Assembly: GCA_013127575.1 (NCBI GenBank)
Contig: CP053418.1
Span: 2,108,001-2,172,000, forward strand
Source: Ramlibacter terrae
Lineage (GTDB): Bacteria; Pseudomonadota; Gammaproteobacteria; Burkholderiales; Burkholderiaceae_C
Direction: 5' to 3'
Length of the DNA: 64,000 nucleotides
The stretch's first letter is position 1. The number at the start of each line of letters is the position of its first letter. Of the stretch, positions 1-11,595 are shown piece by piece. The notes below the pieces were generated by a model. It saw only the letters and a list, made by a program, of their open reading frames with translations. It made no database searches and was not told the origin of the DNA. The position numbers were made by a program, and so were the translations under genes.

Positions 1-2
1 GG

Positions 3-146
3 GGCGAGCAGGCCATCGTCAACATCATCAACCACGGCAAGGTCAACGAGATGCCGGCGCAGGAGGGGAAGCTGACCGAGGCGCAGATCCACGTGCTGGG
101 CGCCTATGTGTGGGGGCTGTCGAACGGAAAGCGCCCGGCGCTCTAG
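3..146 (+). CDS. ccoP: CcoP, 3' end (cbb3 oxidase diheme cytochrome c subunit), partial
   Basis: Only the last 47 codons are in the window. They read as the C-terminal end of a cytochrome c domain: a Met followed by an invariant-looking Pro (NEMPAQ, the usual axial-Met region of the second heme domain), then a terminal helix ending LGAYVWGLS. CcoP is the membrane-anchored diheme subunit passing electrons to the cbb3-type oxidase. The identification rests on this short tail plus the position directly upstream of ccoG, which is the usual order ccoNOQP-ccoGHIS. The 5' part lies outside the window. Confidence 0.75.
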   Translation, partial: GEQAIVNIINHGKVNEMPAQEGKLTEAQIHVLGAYVWGLSNGKRPAL

Positions 147-161
147 CGATCGGCGCTCCAC

Positions 162-175
162 CTGATGCAGGTCAA
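162..175 (+). promoter_or_regulatory. FNR/ANR-type box upstream of ccoG
   Basis: CTGATGCAGGTCAA matches the FNR consensus TTGAT-N4-ATCAA at 8 of 10 positions. It lies 35 bases upstream of the ccoG start, so it probably drives oxygen-responsive expression of ccoG and following genes. The same half-sites appear before hemN and in front of the Crp/Fnr-type gene in this window. Confidence 0.55.
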
Positions 176-210
176 CTGATGCGGCCCCCTGCGGCCGCAT
201 CATCGTTTCC

Positions 211-1632
<1,422 letters not shown>

Positions 1633-1643
1633 AGGAGACGACC

Positions 1644-1898
1644 ATGCAAGCACGCGACACGCCCCCGCACCCCTGGTGGAAGCACGGCCACGTGTGGCTC
1701 CTGATCGCCGGCCCCGCCGCCGTGGTGGTGGCCGGTTTCGCCACGCTGTGGATCGCGTTGGCGACCCCCGACCCCGTGGTGGCGCCCGACTACTACCGGC
1801 GGGGCATCGAGATCAACAAGACGCTCGGCGCGCCGGACCGGGCGCACCTGCCCGCGGTGCAGGGCCGCAACCACGCAGTCACGCCCACGCTGCCCTGA
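1644..1898 (+). CDS. ccoH: FixH/CcoH-like membrane protein
   Basis: 84-residue protein starting 11 bases after ccoG with an AGGAGA ribosome site just ahead. One transmembrane helix (about residues 17-40, GHVWLLIAGPAAVVVAGF) is followed by the FixH-family signature DPVVAPDYYRRGIEINKT. FixH/CcoH assists assembly or stability of the cbb3 oxidase. At 84 residues it is shorter than classical FixH (about 150), keeping the helix and proximal motif but lacking most of the periplasmic domain. Because the reading frame is clean and ends before the next gene, I regard the short form as natural. The symbol follows position and motif. Confidence 0.8.
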   Translation: MQARDTPPHPWWKHGHVWLLIAGPAAVVVAGFATLWIALATPDPVVAPDYYRRGIEINKTLGAPDRAHLPAVQGRNHAVTPTLP

Positions 1899-1948
1899 GC
1901 CGCGCCACGGCGCCGGCGACGACACAGCACGACAAAGGAGACGAGAAG

Positions 1949-2224
1949 ATGGCAAGCCGCTGGATGTGGATCGTGTGGCCGGGCTTCCCGGCGGCCTGCG
2001 TGCTGGAACTGCTCGTGTTCGCGGTGGTCGACCCCGCGGAACTCGCCTGGGGCGGTCATCCGCTGGGCTGGACGCGGCAAGGCGTGTACGCGATCGGCTT
2101 CTTTACATTCTGGGCGGTCGCATCGGGAGCGTGCGGCCTGACCACCGTACTGCGCAGGTCCGCGGCCGAAATCAACGCCTGCCCCTGCGTGCCGGGCGAG
2201 CGTCCCGACGGCTGCCCACGCTAG
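1949..2224 (+). CDS. Small two-helix membrane protein of the cco cluster
   Basis: 91-residue protein with two hydrophobic segments (about residues 5-27 and 46-68) and a short Cys-containing tail (CPCVPGERPDGCP). It starts after a GGAG ribosome site and lies 50 bases after the FixH-like gene, so it is probably the last gene of the ccoNOPGH transcript. I do not recognise a named family. Position suggests a role linked to the cbb3 oxidase, but nothing in the sequence shows it. Confidence 0.7.
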   Translation: MASRWMWIVWPGFPAACVLELLVFAVVDPAELAWGGHPLGWTRQGVYAIGFFTFWAVASGACGLTTVLRRSAAEINACPCVPGERPDGCPR

Positions 2225-2259
2225 CCGACGATACCTTCGGGTACGTTCATGCCTCTACG

Positions 2260-2275
2260 GTAGGCAGCGTCCTAC
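2260..2275. promoter_or_regulatory. Inverted repeat GTAGG-N6-CCTAC ahead of the exopolysaccharide cluster
   Basis: A perfect 5+5 palindrome with a 6-base spacer, in the 288-base gap between the cco genes and the polysaccharide cluster. An identical arrangement lies at 18368-18383 before a PAS-GGDEF-EAL gene. It could be an operator; the binding protein is unknown. Apart from this element, I see no gene in 2225-2512. Confidence 0.4.
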
Positions 2276-2512
2276 TTGGGAATGCGGGTGCAACTGTCGA
2301 ACCCGCCTCCCTTACAAATCCAACATCCCGTCAAGTTTGAAACACACAGGTTGAAACATCGCTTGTGCAGGACGCCCCCGATCCGGGGAACTTGCACCGC
2401 CTTCCCAGCAGGGCAGGGCGATACCAGCGGCTCCCGGTGTGTAAGCAGACGTCGAAGCGTCGTCGCCAAACGGTTACGAACGCAGCAGATTCAGACGAAA
2501 CGGGAGCATCGC

Positions 2513-2933
2513 GTGACTCTTCGCATCCTACGGCTGGCCCTCGCGGCAGCCGCCAGTGTCGCCTCGGTGGCGCACGCGCAGACGGTGACGCCGCCGCCGC
2601 TGCCGCCGGGCCATGCCCCTGGTGCGCCTCGACCCCGGCATGGACGATGCCGAGCGCAAGCGCCACGTGCGCGCGCACCACCACAAGTTCCACCACAAGA
2701 AGGACTTCACCCGCGACGACAGCATCCACGGCCACGAAAGCGAAGTGGCCGCCGGCGGACCCGCGCAGGGTGCGCAGGCCGTGGGTGCCGGCGCCGCGTC
2801 CACCGGCGGCAGCGCCGGTGCGGCAGCCCGCGCCGGCGGCGCGGTGCAGGACGGCCGGGGCACCGGCCCCGCCCGCGAGAAGACCGACCGGGGCGCCAGC
2901 TCCCGGTTCTACGGCCAACCCGACAAGAAGTGA
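2513..2933 (+). CDS. Small secreted His/Lys-rich protein (one apparent frameshift)
   Basis: A GTG start at 2513 gives a typical signal peptide (TLRILRLALAAAASVASVAHA, cleavage after AHA). The frame then shifts near 2612-2618, in a run reading GCCCCTGG. Adding one C joins the leader to the rest: a charged segment with HVRAHHHKFHHKKDF followed by a Gly/Ala-rich tail. The repaired protein is about 140 residues and probably periplasmic. I recognise no family. It is the first gene of the polysaccharide cluster, 12 bases ahead of the deacetylase-like gene, so a role in export or binding of the polymer is possible but unproven. Confidence 0.55.
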
Positions 2934-2945
2934 AGCGAGACGACC

Positions 2946-4950
2946 ATGAACACCCTGCACAAATACCTGCTCCCCCCGGTCGCCTGCGCGGCCGTCGTCA
3001 GTGCCCCGCCCGCCAAGGCGCAATGGCAAGGCCGGGGCGGCCACTGGAACAACAGCGACCGCGGCAACGACCGCAACGATCGCAATGACCGGCGTGACGA
3101 CCGCAACGACCGGAACGACCGGAACGACCGCAACGGCCGCAACGACCGCGACGACGACCGCAACGACCGCGGCTACGACGTCGACAAGCAGAAGCTGCAG
3201 GGCTGGCTGGGCAACGTCCCGAACCGCGCCGACCGCGACAAGCTGCAGGCGCTGCTGAACCGGTGCAGACCAACGGCCAGTTCGACCGCACCAAGCTGCA
3301 GGCGCTCGCCGCGCAGATCCTCGCGGCAATCCAGAAGTACCAGAACGGCGGCAGCACCGGCGGTGGCACCACCCCGGCACGGGCGGCGGCACGACGACCG
3401 CTCCCAAGACGCTCGTCCTGTACGACGCGCCCAGCGGCACGCCCGGGACAAGCTGGGCTTCGCGTACTCGATCATGCTGCGCAACCTGCTCGGCCACTTC
3501 GACGCGCAGGTCGAGATGATGCCGGTGCAGCAGTACACCGCCGGCAAGATCGCCAGCGTCAATGCCACTTTCTACCGGGCTCGGCGTACGACCACCAGCT
3601 GCCCGTCGCCTTCTCGGCCGACGCCGCCGCGGCGGCCAAGCCCGTGGTCTGGTTCAAGTACAACCTGTGGCAGGTGGCCGGCAACGCCGCCTACAACTTC
3701 ACCGCCAACACCGGCATCAACTCGCTGGGCCTGCGCGGCCTGAACGACGTGCCTTCGTCGGGCAACCCGAACCCGGGCTTCTTCGACACGGTCAAGTACA
3801 AGAACCTCGACTTCGTCAAGTACTACAGCTACGACGCGGTCCGCAACATCGTCAACGCCGACCCCGACATCGGGCACGTGTCCGTCGTCGACGCCGCCAA
3901 GGCCAGCGTGGTGGTGCCGGTCGCCAACGCCAAGACCAGCGAGACCGCGCCGTACGTCGTGCGCTCGGGCAACTTCTGGTACGTGGCCGACCTGCCGTTC
4001 AGCTTCATCGGCCCGCGCGACCGCTACCGGTGTTCAGCGACCTGCTGCACGACATCCTCGGCATCAACCACCCCGAGAGCCACAAGGCGCTGGTGCGCCT
4101 GGAGGACGTCGGCGCGCTGGTGTCGGTGCAGGCCATGAAGGACCTGAGCAACTACATGGCGAGCAAGAAGGTGCCTTTCTCGGTAGCCGTGATCCCGCGC
4201 TACGTGGACGGCCTCGGCACCTACAACGGCGGCGTGCGCGGGGAAGTGCACCTGTCGCAGGCGAGCAACCTGCGCACCTCGCTGGCCTATGCCCGCAGCA
4301 AGGGCGCCGAGATGGTGATGCACGGCTTCACCCACCAGTACGGCACCATGAAGAACCCGCACACCGGCGTGAGCGGCGACGACTACGAGTTCTGGAACAT
4401 CGTCGACAACAAGCCCTTCCCGGAAGACTCCGCGCAGTGGGTGATGGGCCGCCTGAACCGGGGCCTGCAGGACATGCGCGCCAACGGCCTGTACCCGATC
4501 GCCGGGAAGCGCCGCACTACCACACGTCGGCGATCACGGCCCGCACCGCGCCGCAGCTGTTCACCACCACCTACCAGCGCGTCGTGTACTACACCGCCGA
4601 CAAGCCCGACTTCTGGGCCGCCACCAACAAGGACTTCAGCGTCGGCCAGTTCTTCCCGTACGTGATCAAGAAGGACCACTACGGCCAGTACGTGCTGCCT
4701 GAGAACACGGGCAACATCGAGTACGACATCAGCAGCATCGACCCGACCTCCAACTACAACTACACGGCCGACGACCGGTGACCAACGCCGGTACGCCAAG
4801 GCCGTCCGCGACGGGTTCGCATCGTTCTTCTTCCACCCCTTCTGGCTGGAGCCGACGATCAACACGCCCGGCATGGAAGATTTCAAGAAGACCATCGAAG
4901 GCATCCAGCAACTGGGCTACACCTTCGTCGCTCCCAGCACGCTGCGCTGA
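2946..4950 (+). CDS. DUF2334 polysaccharide-deacetylase-like protein (many apparent frameshifts)
   Basis: About 670 residues after repair. Order: signal peptide (residues 1-25), an Asn/Asp/Arg repeat region (about 35-75), a helical linker, then a DUF2334-type barrel related to carbohydrate esterase 4. Recognisable parts are RLEDVG, a conserved HGFTHQYG metal-site-like motif, and the terminal FFFHPFWLE segment with a His. Such proteins probably deacetylate or otherwise trim an exported polysaccharide. Breaks occur near 3263, 3374, 3436, 3578, 4029, 4503, 4771 and 4790; each is repaired by turning CCGG back to CCTGG. The start has a good context after the preceding gene. It lies directly upstream of the BcsB-like gene. 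Enzyme activity is inferred. Confidence 0.7.
3055..3170 (+). repeat. In-frame DRN-type tandem repeat
   Basis: Degenerate repeats of AACGACCGC/CGCAACGAC encode about 13 units of Asp-Arg-Asn in the N-terminal region of the deacetylase-like protein. The units are irregular and coding, so this is low-complexity protein, not a CRISPR array or satellite. Confidence 0.8.
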
Positions 4951-4985
4951 CCCGCGGCCAACGAAATCAATAACGAGGTGCTCCA

Positions 4986-7036
4986 ATGAAACTCTCCCGT
5001 GTCCTGCCGGCAGCCGCGCTGGCGGCGATGTGCCTGGTCCCCCTGTGGGGCTCGGCCCAACAGCAACAGCCGTCGCAGCCCCCGCTGCGACCGGCGCAGC
5101 AGGAAACGCCGGCGGCGACGCCGCCGCTCACCACCGTGTTCCGCCCCGCGGACTCGGCGGCCGTGTGGGTGCCCCGCACCGTCACGTTCGCCGACTGGGC
5201 TTCACCGAGCCGGTGGTGCTGGGCTATCCGGACACCATCCGCGAGATCTACCTGCCGGTGCCGCCGGGCATCGACCTCTCGAACGCGCAGCTGCAACTGA
5301 ACGCCAGCTACGTGCGCGCCGACGGCGGCCGCACCACGCTGGTTTACGCCATTGACGGCGCGCCGGTGCACGCGGTGGGCCTCGCCGCCGACCGCGGCGA
5401 CGCCAGCGCCACGGTGGCCGTCGACGGCAAGCCGCGGCCCTCGGGCTTCGTGCGCCTGAACATCGACTGGCGCACCGCCGTCGCCCGCGAGAACACCTGC
5501 GCCGACGCCCGGACGCCGGGCAACATCCTGCGCATCGAGCCCACCAGCAAGTTCGTCTTCAACTACGACGGCTCGGCCATCCGCGACCTGACCACCGCCG
5601 GGGTTCGCTGCCTTCCTCGCCGGTCATCCAGATCGCGTCGAACAAGGTCGACCCGGCCGTGTACGACGCCGCCTGGCGTGTCGGTGTCGCGCTCGAGCGC
5701 GCCGGCAAGCGCCCGCAGATCCGCACCGCGGACGGCAGCGCGCGCCGCCCGCGCCGCAGACCGCCGGCATGCCGCCGGTGCCGCCCGCCAACGCGCCGGC
5801 CGACATCATCATCGGCAGCACCGGCGGCGGCCAGCAGGTCGGCTCCAAGGAAGTGCGGCTCGCGACCATCAACGGCCGGCCCACGATCCTGGTCGCGCCG
5901 GATGCGGGCGCGCAGGCCGCCGGCCTCTTCAGCCAGATCTGGACGCAGGCCGCGGCCGGCACCGCGCTGACCGTCAGCGCCGTCGACCAGCCGAAGAACG
6001 ACGCCAGCGCCGTGTCGCTGAAGTACCTCGGCGCCAAGCCGGCCAGCTTCGACGTGCTCGCGCATGCCGACTGGAACGCCACGTTCGACATCGGTTCCGT
6101 CGCCGCCGACGGCAAGGGCCCGGGCACGCTGGTGATCGACGTCGCCGCCTCGCCGAGCGCCGCGCGCACGCCGCCGGTGGTGTCGGTGTTCATGAACGAC
6201 GTGCTGCTGGGCGCCAAGGAAATGGAAGCCCACGGCAAGCGTGAACGCATCGTCGCGCCGGTGCCGCGCTATGCGCTGCAGACCCGCAACGTGATCCGCG
6301 TCTCCTTCGTGCGCCAGCTCGCGAGCGACCGCTGCCGCGAGACGCCCGAGCCGTACCCGGTCTCCGTGCTGGCTTCCAGCCACCTGCTGCTCGACAAGAT
6401 CGAGCCGAGCAGCGACTTCACCGGCCTCATGGCGAAGTTCGCCAGCGGCGGTACGCTGGTGGTGCCGGCCTCGCACATGAACGACGCCGCGGCCACGCTG
6501 CCGCGCGTGATCCGCCGGCTTCGAGCACCGGCCTGTCGCCGGTCAATGCCAAGTTCCAGCCGGTGGCCGACGGTTCGCAGCCGAAGGTCGAAGGCCCGTA
6601 CGGCCGTGGACGTGATGCCCTCCGGCGTCGGCGACAGCGACGTCAAGCCCGAGAAGGATCGCCTGTACTGGCCGGCACCAAGGACCGTCCGCTGCTGGAC
6701 GTGCGCGGCCTGAACCGCGTGGGCATGCTCGAAGTGCACGGCAGCGGCGACAACATCGGCGCGGTGTACCGCACGCTGGGCCAGCAGGCGCCCACGATGG
6801 AAAGGCCGATCATGCTCAGCGGCGGCAACCTCGCGATCATGGGCAACAATGGCTTGCGCACCGAGGTCAACACCCGCGACCCGTCGGGCCGGGGGATCAT
6901 GAAGGAAGCCCAGCCGGGCCTGTTCGAGCGCGGCTACTGGTGGCTGCTGCCGATCGTGCTGCTGGCGCTGTTCGTGGCCCTGCTCGTCTTCGCCTCCCGC
7001 ATGCGCCGCAGCCGCGCGGCAGCGGGCGACAAGTAA
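4986..7036 (+). CDS. BcsB-like periplasmic polysaccharide-synthase partner (several apparent frameshifts)
   Basis: About 685 residues after repair. It has a signal peptide (1-24), a Gln/Pro-rich spacer, two beta-rich repeats with BcsB-like features (LPVPPGIDLSNAQLQL, VVSVFMNDVLLG, RNVIRVSFVRQ) and one C-terminal transmembrane helix (WLLPIVLLALFVALLVF) with a basic tail. This is the layout of BcsB, the periplasmic partner of cellulose synthase that guides the polymer. Breaks near 5197, 5600, 6520, 6608 and 6671 fit a damaged CCTGG or CCAGG; another break near 5740 is unexplained. It sits between the deacetylase-like and NfrB-like genes. True BcsA is absent, so I infer partnership with the NfrB-like synthase rather than cellulose production. 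Confidence 0.72.
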
Positions 7037-7046
7037 GCGACGACCC

Positions 7047-7071
7047 GAGGACCGGCCCGAGGCCGGTCCTC
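7047..7071 (+). other. Intercistronic hairpin
   Basis: A perfect 11-base stem (GAGGACCGGCC / GGCCGGTCCTC) with a CGA loop starts 10 bases after the BcsB-like stop. There is no T run, so it is not a classical terminator. It may stabilise the upstream mRNA or adjust the level of the downstream synthase gene. Confidence 0.65.
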
Positions 7072-7099
7072 GCATTGGCCCGACCAAGGAATTCTCTTC

Positions 7100-9264
7100 A
7101 TGAACTGGGACCTGATCATCGCCGAGTACAACTCGGGGCTGGAGGTGCTGGCGGCCATCCTGGCGCTGGTCATCTTCGTCTCGTCGCTCGACGATCTCTT
7201 CATCGACATCTGGTACTGGACGCGGCGGATCATCCGCCGCGCGCGCCTGAGCGCACCCCGCAGTTCAAGCGCCTCGGCGTCGAACAGCTGCGCGACCGCG
7301 AAGAGCAGCCCATGGCCATCATGGTGCCGGCGGCAGGAAAGCGACGTGATCGCCGCCATGGTCCAGAACATGGTGGAGGTGCTCGAATACCGCAACTACC
7401 GGGTTTTCATCGGCACGTACCCGAACGACCAGCCGACCATCGACGAGGTCGACAAGATGGTCCGGCGCTATCCGCAGCTGCAGCGGGTCAGCGTGCCGCA
7501 CCCCGGCCCGACCAGCAAGGCCGACTGCCTGAACGCGGTGGTGGCCGCGATCTTCGACCACGAGCAGGAGAAGGGCATCGAGTACGCCGGCGTCGTGCTG
7601 CACGACAGCGAGGACGTGCTGCATCCGCTGGAGCTGAAGTTTTTCAACTACCTGCTGCCGCGCAAGGACATGATCCAGCTGCCGGTGGCTTCGCTGGAAC
7701 GCGAGTGGTACGAGCTCGTGGCAGGCACCTACATGGACGAGTTCGCCGAGAGCCACGCCAAGGAGATGGTCGTGCGCGAAAGCGTTTCGGGCATGGTGCC
7801 TTCGGCCGGCGTCGGCACCTGCTTCTCGCGCAAGGCGCTGATCGCGCTGGTGGGCGCCACCCGCAACAAGCCGTTCAACATCGACAGCCTGACCGAGGAC
7901 TACGACGTCGGCATGCGCCTGGCGCAGCTGGGCATGCAGTCGATCTTCGGCGTGTTCCCGGTCACGTTCCACATCAGCCGCACCAGCTGGACGAGCAAAC
8001 AGCGGCGCGAGCTGCTGATGCAGATGCCGTTGTGCGTGCGCGAGTACTTCCCCGACAACTTCCGGGCCGCCTACCGCCAGAAGGCGCGCTGGGTGCTGGG
8101 CATCGGGCTGCAGAGCTGGGAGCAGATCAGGTGGCAGGGCCGCACCACGGCGGCGCGCTACCTGCTGCTGCACGACCGCAAGGGCGTGGTCACGTCCTTC
8201 GTCAGCATCCTGGCCTACATCCCGGTGCTGCACTTCATCCTGTTCCACGTCGGCCTGGCCACGGGCTGGTGGCATGCCTACTATCCGTCGCTGTTCCAGC
8301 AGGGCAGCATCTGGCGGACGATGATCTACATCAACGCGTTCTTCCCGGCGCTCCGCGCGGCGCACCGCGTGTACTTCACCACCGTCCTGTACGGATGGGA
8401 GCACGGCCTGATGTCGCTGCCGCGGATGGTGGTCGGCAATTTCGTCAACTGCATGGCCGTGGCCCGCGCACGGAAGATGTACCTCTCGTACCTGTTCCGC
8501 GGCACCCGCCGCCCGGGACAAGACGGCCCACGAGTTCCCCAGCAGCGTGCAGCTCGCGCGCCGCCGGCAGCGGCTGGGCGACCTGCTCAAGTCGTGGAAC
8601 GCGGTGGAGGAGGGCACGCTGGCCCGTGCGCTGGAGAAGCAGGCGGATGGCGGCGTGCCGCTCGGCCGCGTGCTGGTCTCCAACGGCTGGCTCGACGAGG
8701 AGACGCTGGCCGAGGCCATCGCCTACCAGGCCGACCTGCCGCGCGCGCATCTCTCGGCCGACCTCGTGCGCAAGCACGCGGACGAACTCCCGGTCGAACT
8801 GGCGATCCGCCACCGCGCCGTGCACATCGGCCGCAACAAGAACAACCGGCCGGTGCTGGCGGTGACGAGCCCGCTGTCGGAGCAGGCGCTGGCGGAGATC
8901 CGCACGGGCATCGGCGAGGAGCCGGTGCAGCGCATCGCCCGCGAGGGCGAGCTGGCGGTGGCCCTGCGCCTGCTGCGCGACAGCGACCAGGACGGCAAGG
9001 CGCCGGCCGTGGCCACCGGGCCGCTGCTGGGCGACATGCTGATCGAGCGCGGCCTGCTCAAGCGGGGCGAGTTCGAGAAGGCGATGGAGAACTACAAGCC
9101 GGCGCAGCACGGACGCATCGGCGACGACTACGGTCGACCGCGGCGTGATCCTGCGCGAGGTGCTGGAGCAGGTGGTGCAGGAACAGAGGAGCTTCTTCGC
9201 CCGCACGTCGGCCCAGCCGACGCACGAGCGCGGCTTCTTCGGCAAGCCGGTGGGCGCCGTCTGA
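7100..9264 (+). CDS. nfrB: NfrB-like glycosyltransferase with MshEN c-di-GMP-binding region (apparent frameshifts)
   Basis: About 723 residues after repair, close to E. coli NfrB (about 745). Order: an N-terminal membrane helix, a GT2 glycosyltransferase domain (about 60-330) with acidic motifs HDSEDV and TEDYD and the processive QxxRW motif (QKARW), a membrane region (about 370-470), then MshEN. The first MshEN block begins RLGDLLKSWNAVEEGTL and is followed by PLGRVLVSNGWLDEETL, the paired 24-residue c-di-GMP motif. A second such pair (LLGDMLIERGLL and RIGD with DRGVILREVL) ends the protein. Breaks near 7258, 7326 and 9134 repair to CCTGG; one near 8515 is ambiguous. E. coli NfrB makes a c-di-GMP-controlled surface glycan used by phage N4. 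Confidence 0.85.
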
Positions 9265-9289
9265 TCTTGGTGTTTGCCAACCCCCATGA

Positions 9290-11595
9290 ATGACCATGAA
9301 ACAACAACAACGAAAGGCGCTGGCGCTGGCTGCCGTGCTCGCGCTTGCCTCCACGTGTGCCGCAGCACAGACCCCGCAACGCGCCGCCCCGGCGCCGCGC
9401 GGCGCCCACGCGGCGGCTGACGCGGGCTACAAGGCGTACGCCCGCAAGGACTATGCGGCGGCCATCGCGTCGGCGCAGCGCGCCACGCAGCTGGCGCCCG
9501 CGCGCCGCGACTACTGGCTGCTGCTGGCCCAGGCGCAGCTGGCCGCCGGTCAGGCCGATGCGGCGGAGCAGTCGCTGAACCAGGCGGCGCAGGCGCGCGG
9601 CGACGATGCCGCGTTGGCGCGCGCCCGCGCCGACGTCAACCGCACCCGCGCGCAGTCCGCCGGCGAAGCCATGTATGCGGCCCTGCGTGCCAACGACGTG
9701 CGCACGGCCATCGCGCAAGGCACGCTGGCCGTGCAGTACGCGCCCGAGAACGCCGGCTTCCGGCTGGTGCTGGTGCAGTCGCTGCTGCAGGACAACCGCT
9801 TCGCCGACGCCGACCGCGTCGCGACCGAAACCGTGGCGCTGCTGCCGGACAGCGCCGCCCCGCTCGCGCTGCGTGCTTACGCGCGGCAGGGCCTGAACCG
9901 GCCCGTCGATGCGGCCGCGGACATCGACCGCGCGATGGCGCAGCGCGGCATCTCGCCCGCCACCCAGCGGCACCTGCGCCTGCTCGGCGCCGACCTGGCG
10001 CTGGCGCAAGGCAACCCGCAGCGCGCCACCGAACTGATGCAGCCGCTGCCCGCGGACGACACCGAAGTGTCGGCCCGGCGCGAAGTGGCCCGCCAGTACG
10101 CGGCGGCGCCCGCCGGCGCGGCGCCGGTCGCGCTGCGCACGCCCACCATCGACTGCAGCAACGCCGAAGCCGCCCAGACCTGCACGGTGCAGGCCACGGC
10201 CGCGCCGCCGCTGCCCGGCTTCGCCAATGCCACCGGCGCCTACCGCGCGCTGGAGCAGAAGGACTACAACCGCGCGCTGGAGCAGGCGCGGCTGGCCACG
10301 CGGGCGTCGCCGCTGCAGCGCGACTGGCACCTGATGCACATGAACGCGGCGATCGCGGCCAACGAGCCGCAGGAAGCCGAACGGGCTGCCACCGCCGCCC
10401 GGCACTGGGCAGCGACCCGATGACGCTCGCGCAACGCTCGTCGCTGCGCCGCCGGCTGGGCGAGACCGCCGGCGCCAACGAGGACGCCGAAGCCGCCCCG
10501 GCCTCCGGCCAGCTGCCGGTCGCCAACCAGGTGGGCTTGCTGTCCGACTGGGCCGCACCCGCGAAGCACGGGAGCGCCGGCCTCGATGCCCGCCGCCGAC
10601 ATGACGCCGCAGCGCCAGCTCGATTACGCGTACCTGTCCAACCGCATCGGCGACGACCAGGCCGCGCGCCAGGCGTTCGCCGCGGCCGACGCCGGCGGCG
10701 CCTTGCCGCCTTCGTCGCTGCTCGACGCCGGCTACACGTCGATGCGTACCTACCAGGACGACGAGGCCATCCGCTACTTCAGCCGCGCCATCGACGCGGT
10801 CAACGGCCTGCAACTGCGGATGGAGCCGCAGATGGTGTTCGACACCCGCCGCACGGTGGCCGACGTGTCGCGCCGCTGGGGCGTGCTGGCCTCGCTGACG
10901 ATGCGCAATGGCGCCGGCATCGAGCCGGGCTTCGGCAACGTCGGCGGCGCGCCGGTGAGCAGCCGCACCACGCAGGCCGGCGTCGAGGCCTACTACCGCC
11001 CCCGGGGCTACCGCAACGGCAAGTTCGTCGAGCTGTTCGCGCGCGGCTTCGCCACGCTGGACAACGACGGCGCGGCCGGCTTCACCGGCGGCGACAGCTT
11101 CGGGGCGGCGTCGGCGTGCGCTGGAAGCCGCTGACCGCGCACAACGTGGTGCTGTCGCTCAGCCGCGTGTTCGGCCCCAACGTCAACGACGACTGGCTGG
11201 CGCAACTGGGCTATTCGCTCGACATCGGCAGCGACCTGCGCGTCGTGCCGAGCTGGTGGACCACGCGGATCTCGGCCGAAGTCGGCCGCTACCTCGATGC
11301 GGGCAACGATTACGCGGTCGCCCAGCTGCTGTTCGGGCGCAGCTACCTCGTGGGCAACAGCGGCCGCACCGTGGTGTACCCGCACGCCGCCCCTGGTGGC
11401 GGAGTACAGCTCCGCCGACCCCACCGCCAAGACGTCGGCCGGCGCCGGCCGGGCGTGAGCCTGCGGCACTGGTTCCGCGAGGACACGTACAACGCGCCGC
11501 GTTCCTACTGGGACGTGACGCTGCAGTACCGCGCCCGCATCACGGGCGACGACCGGCTCAAGGGCCTGTACCTCAACACCTTCCTGTCGTACTGA
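9290..11595 (+). CDS. nfrA: NfrA-like TPR outer-membrane protein (apparent frameshifts)
   Basis: About 768 residues after repair. A signal peptide (KALALAAVLALASTCAAA) is followed by TPR-like helical repeats (about 40-480: GYKAYARKDYAAAIASAQRA, YRALEQKDYNRALEQA) and a beta-rich C-terminal third resembling the NfrA C-terminal domain, ending in aromatic strands (DVTLQYRARITGDDRLKGLYL). In E. coli NfrA is the outer-membrane protein through which the NfrB glycan is exported and to which phage N4 binds. Breaks near 10413 and 11393 repair to CCTGG; those near 10560 and 11105 are less clear. The start could also be ATG at 9296. It follows the synthase and overlaps the next start by one base. Confidence 0.82.

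Noticed and set aside
3055..3170. CRISPR-like array
   Set aside because: Units are 9 bases, irregular and in frame as Asp-Arg-Asn. No spacers and no cas genes.
3263..4790. Programmed ribosomal frameshifting
   Set aside because: No slippery heptamer or common pseudoknot, and eight shifts in one gene is implausible.
2946..7036. Multiple frameshifts read as pseudogenes
   Set aside because: Many indels share one motif (CCTGG), all downstream protein is well conserved in type, and the same happens in housekeeping genes such as the PBP1A gene. Errors explain this better than decay.
4986..9264. Cellulose synthase operon (bcsAB)
   Set aside because: The synthase has no PilZ domain and carries MshEN, and the partner outer-membrane protein is NfrA-like, not BcsC. 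So cellulose is not the likely product.
9128..10813. Long minus-strand frame opposite the NfrA-like gene
   Set aside because: Repetitive Arg/Gly/Ala composition and no domain; an antisense shadow.
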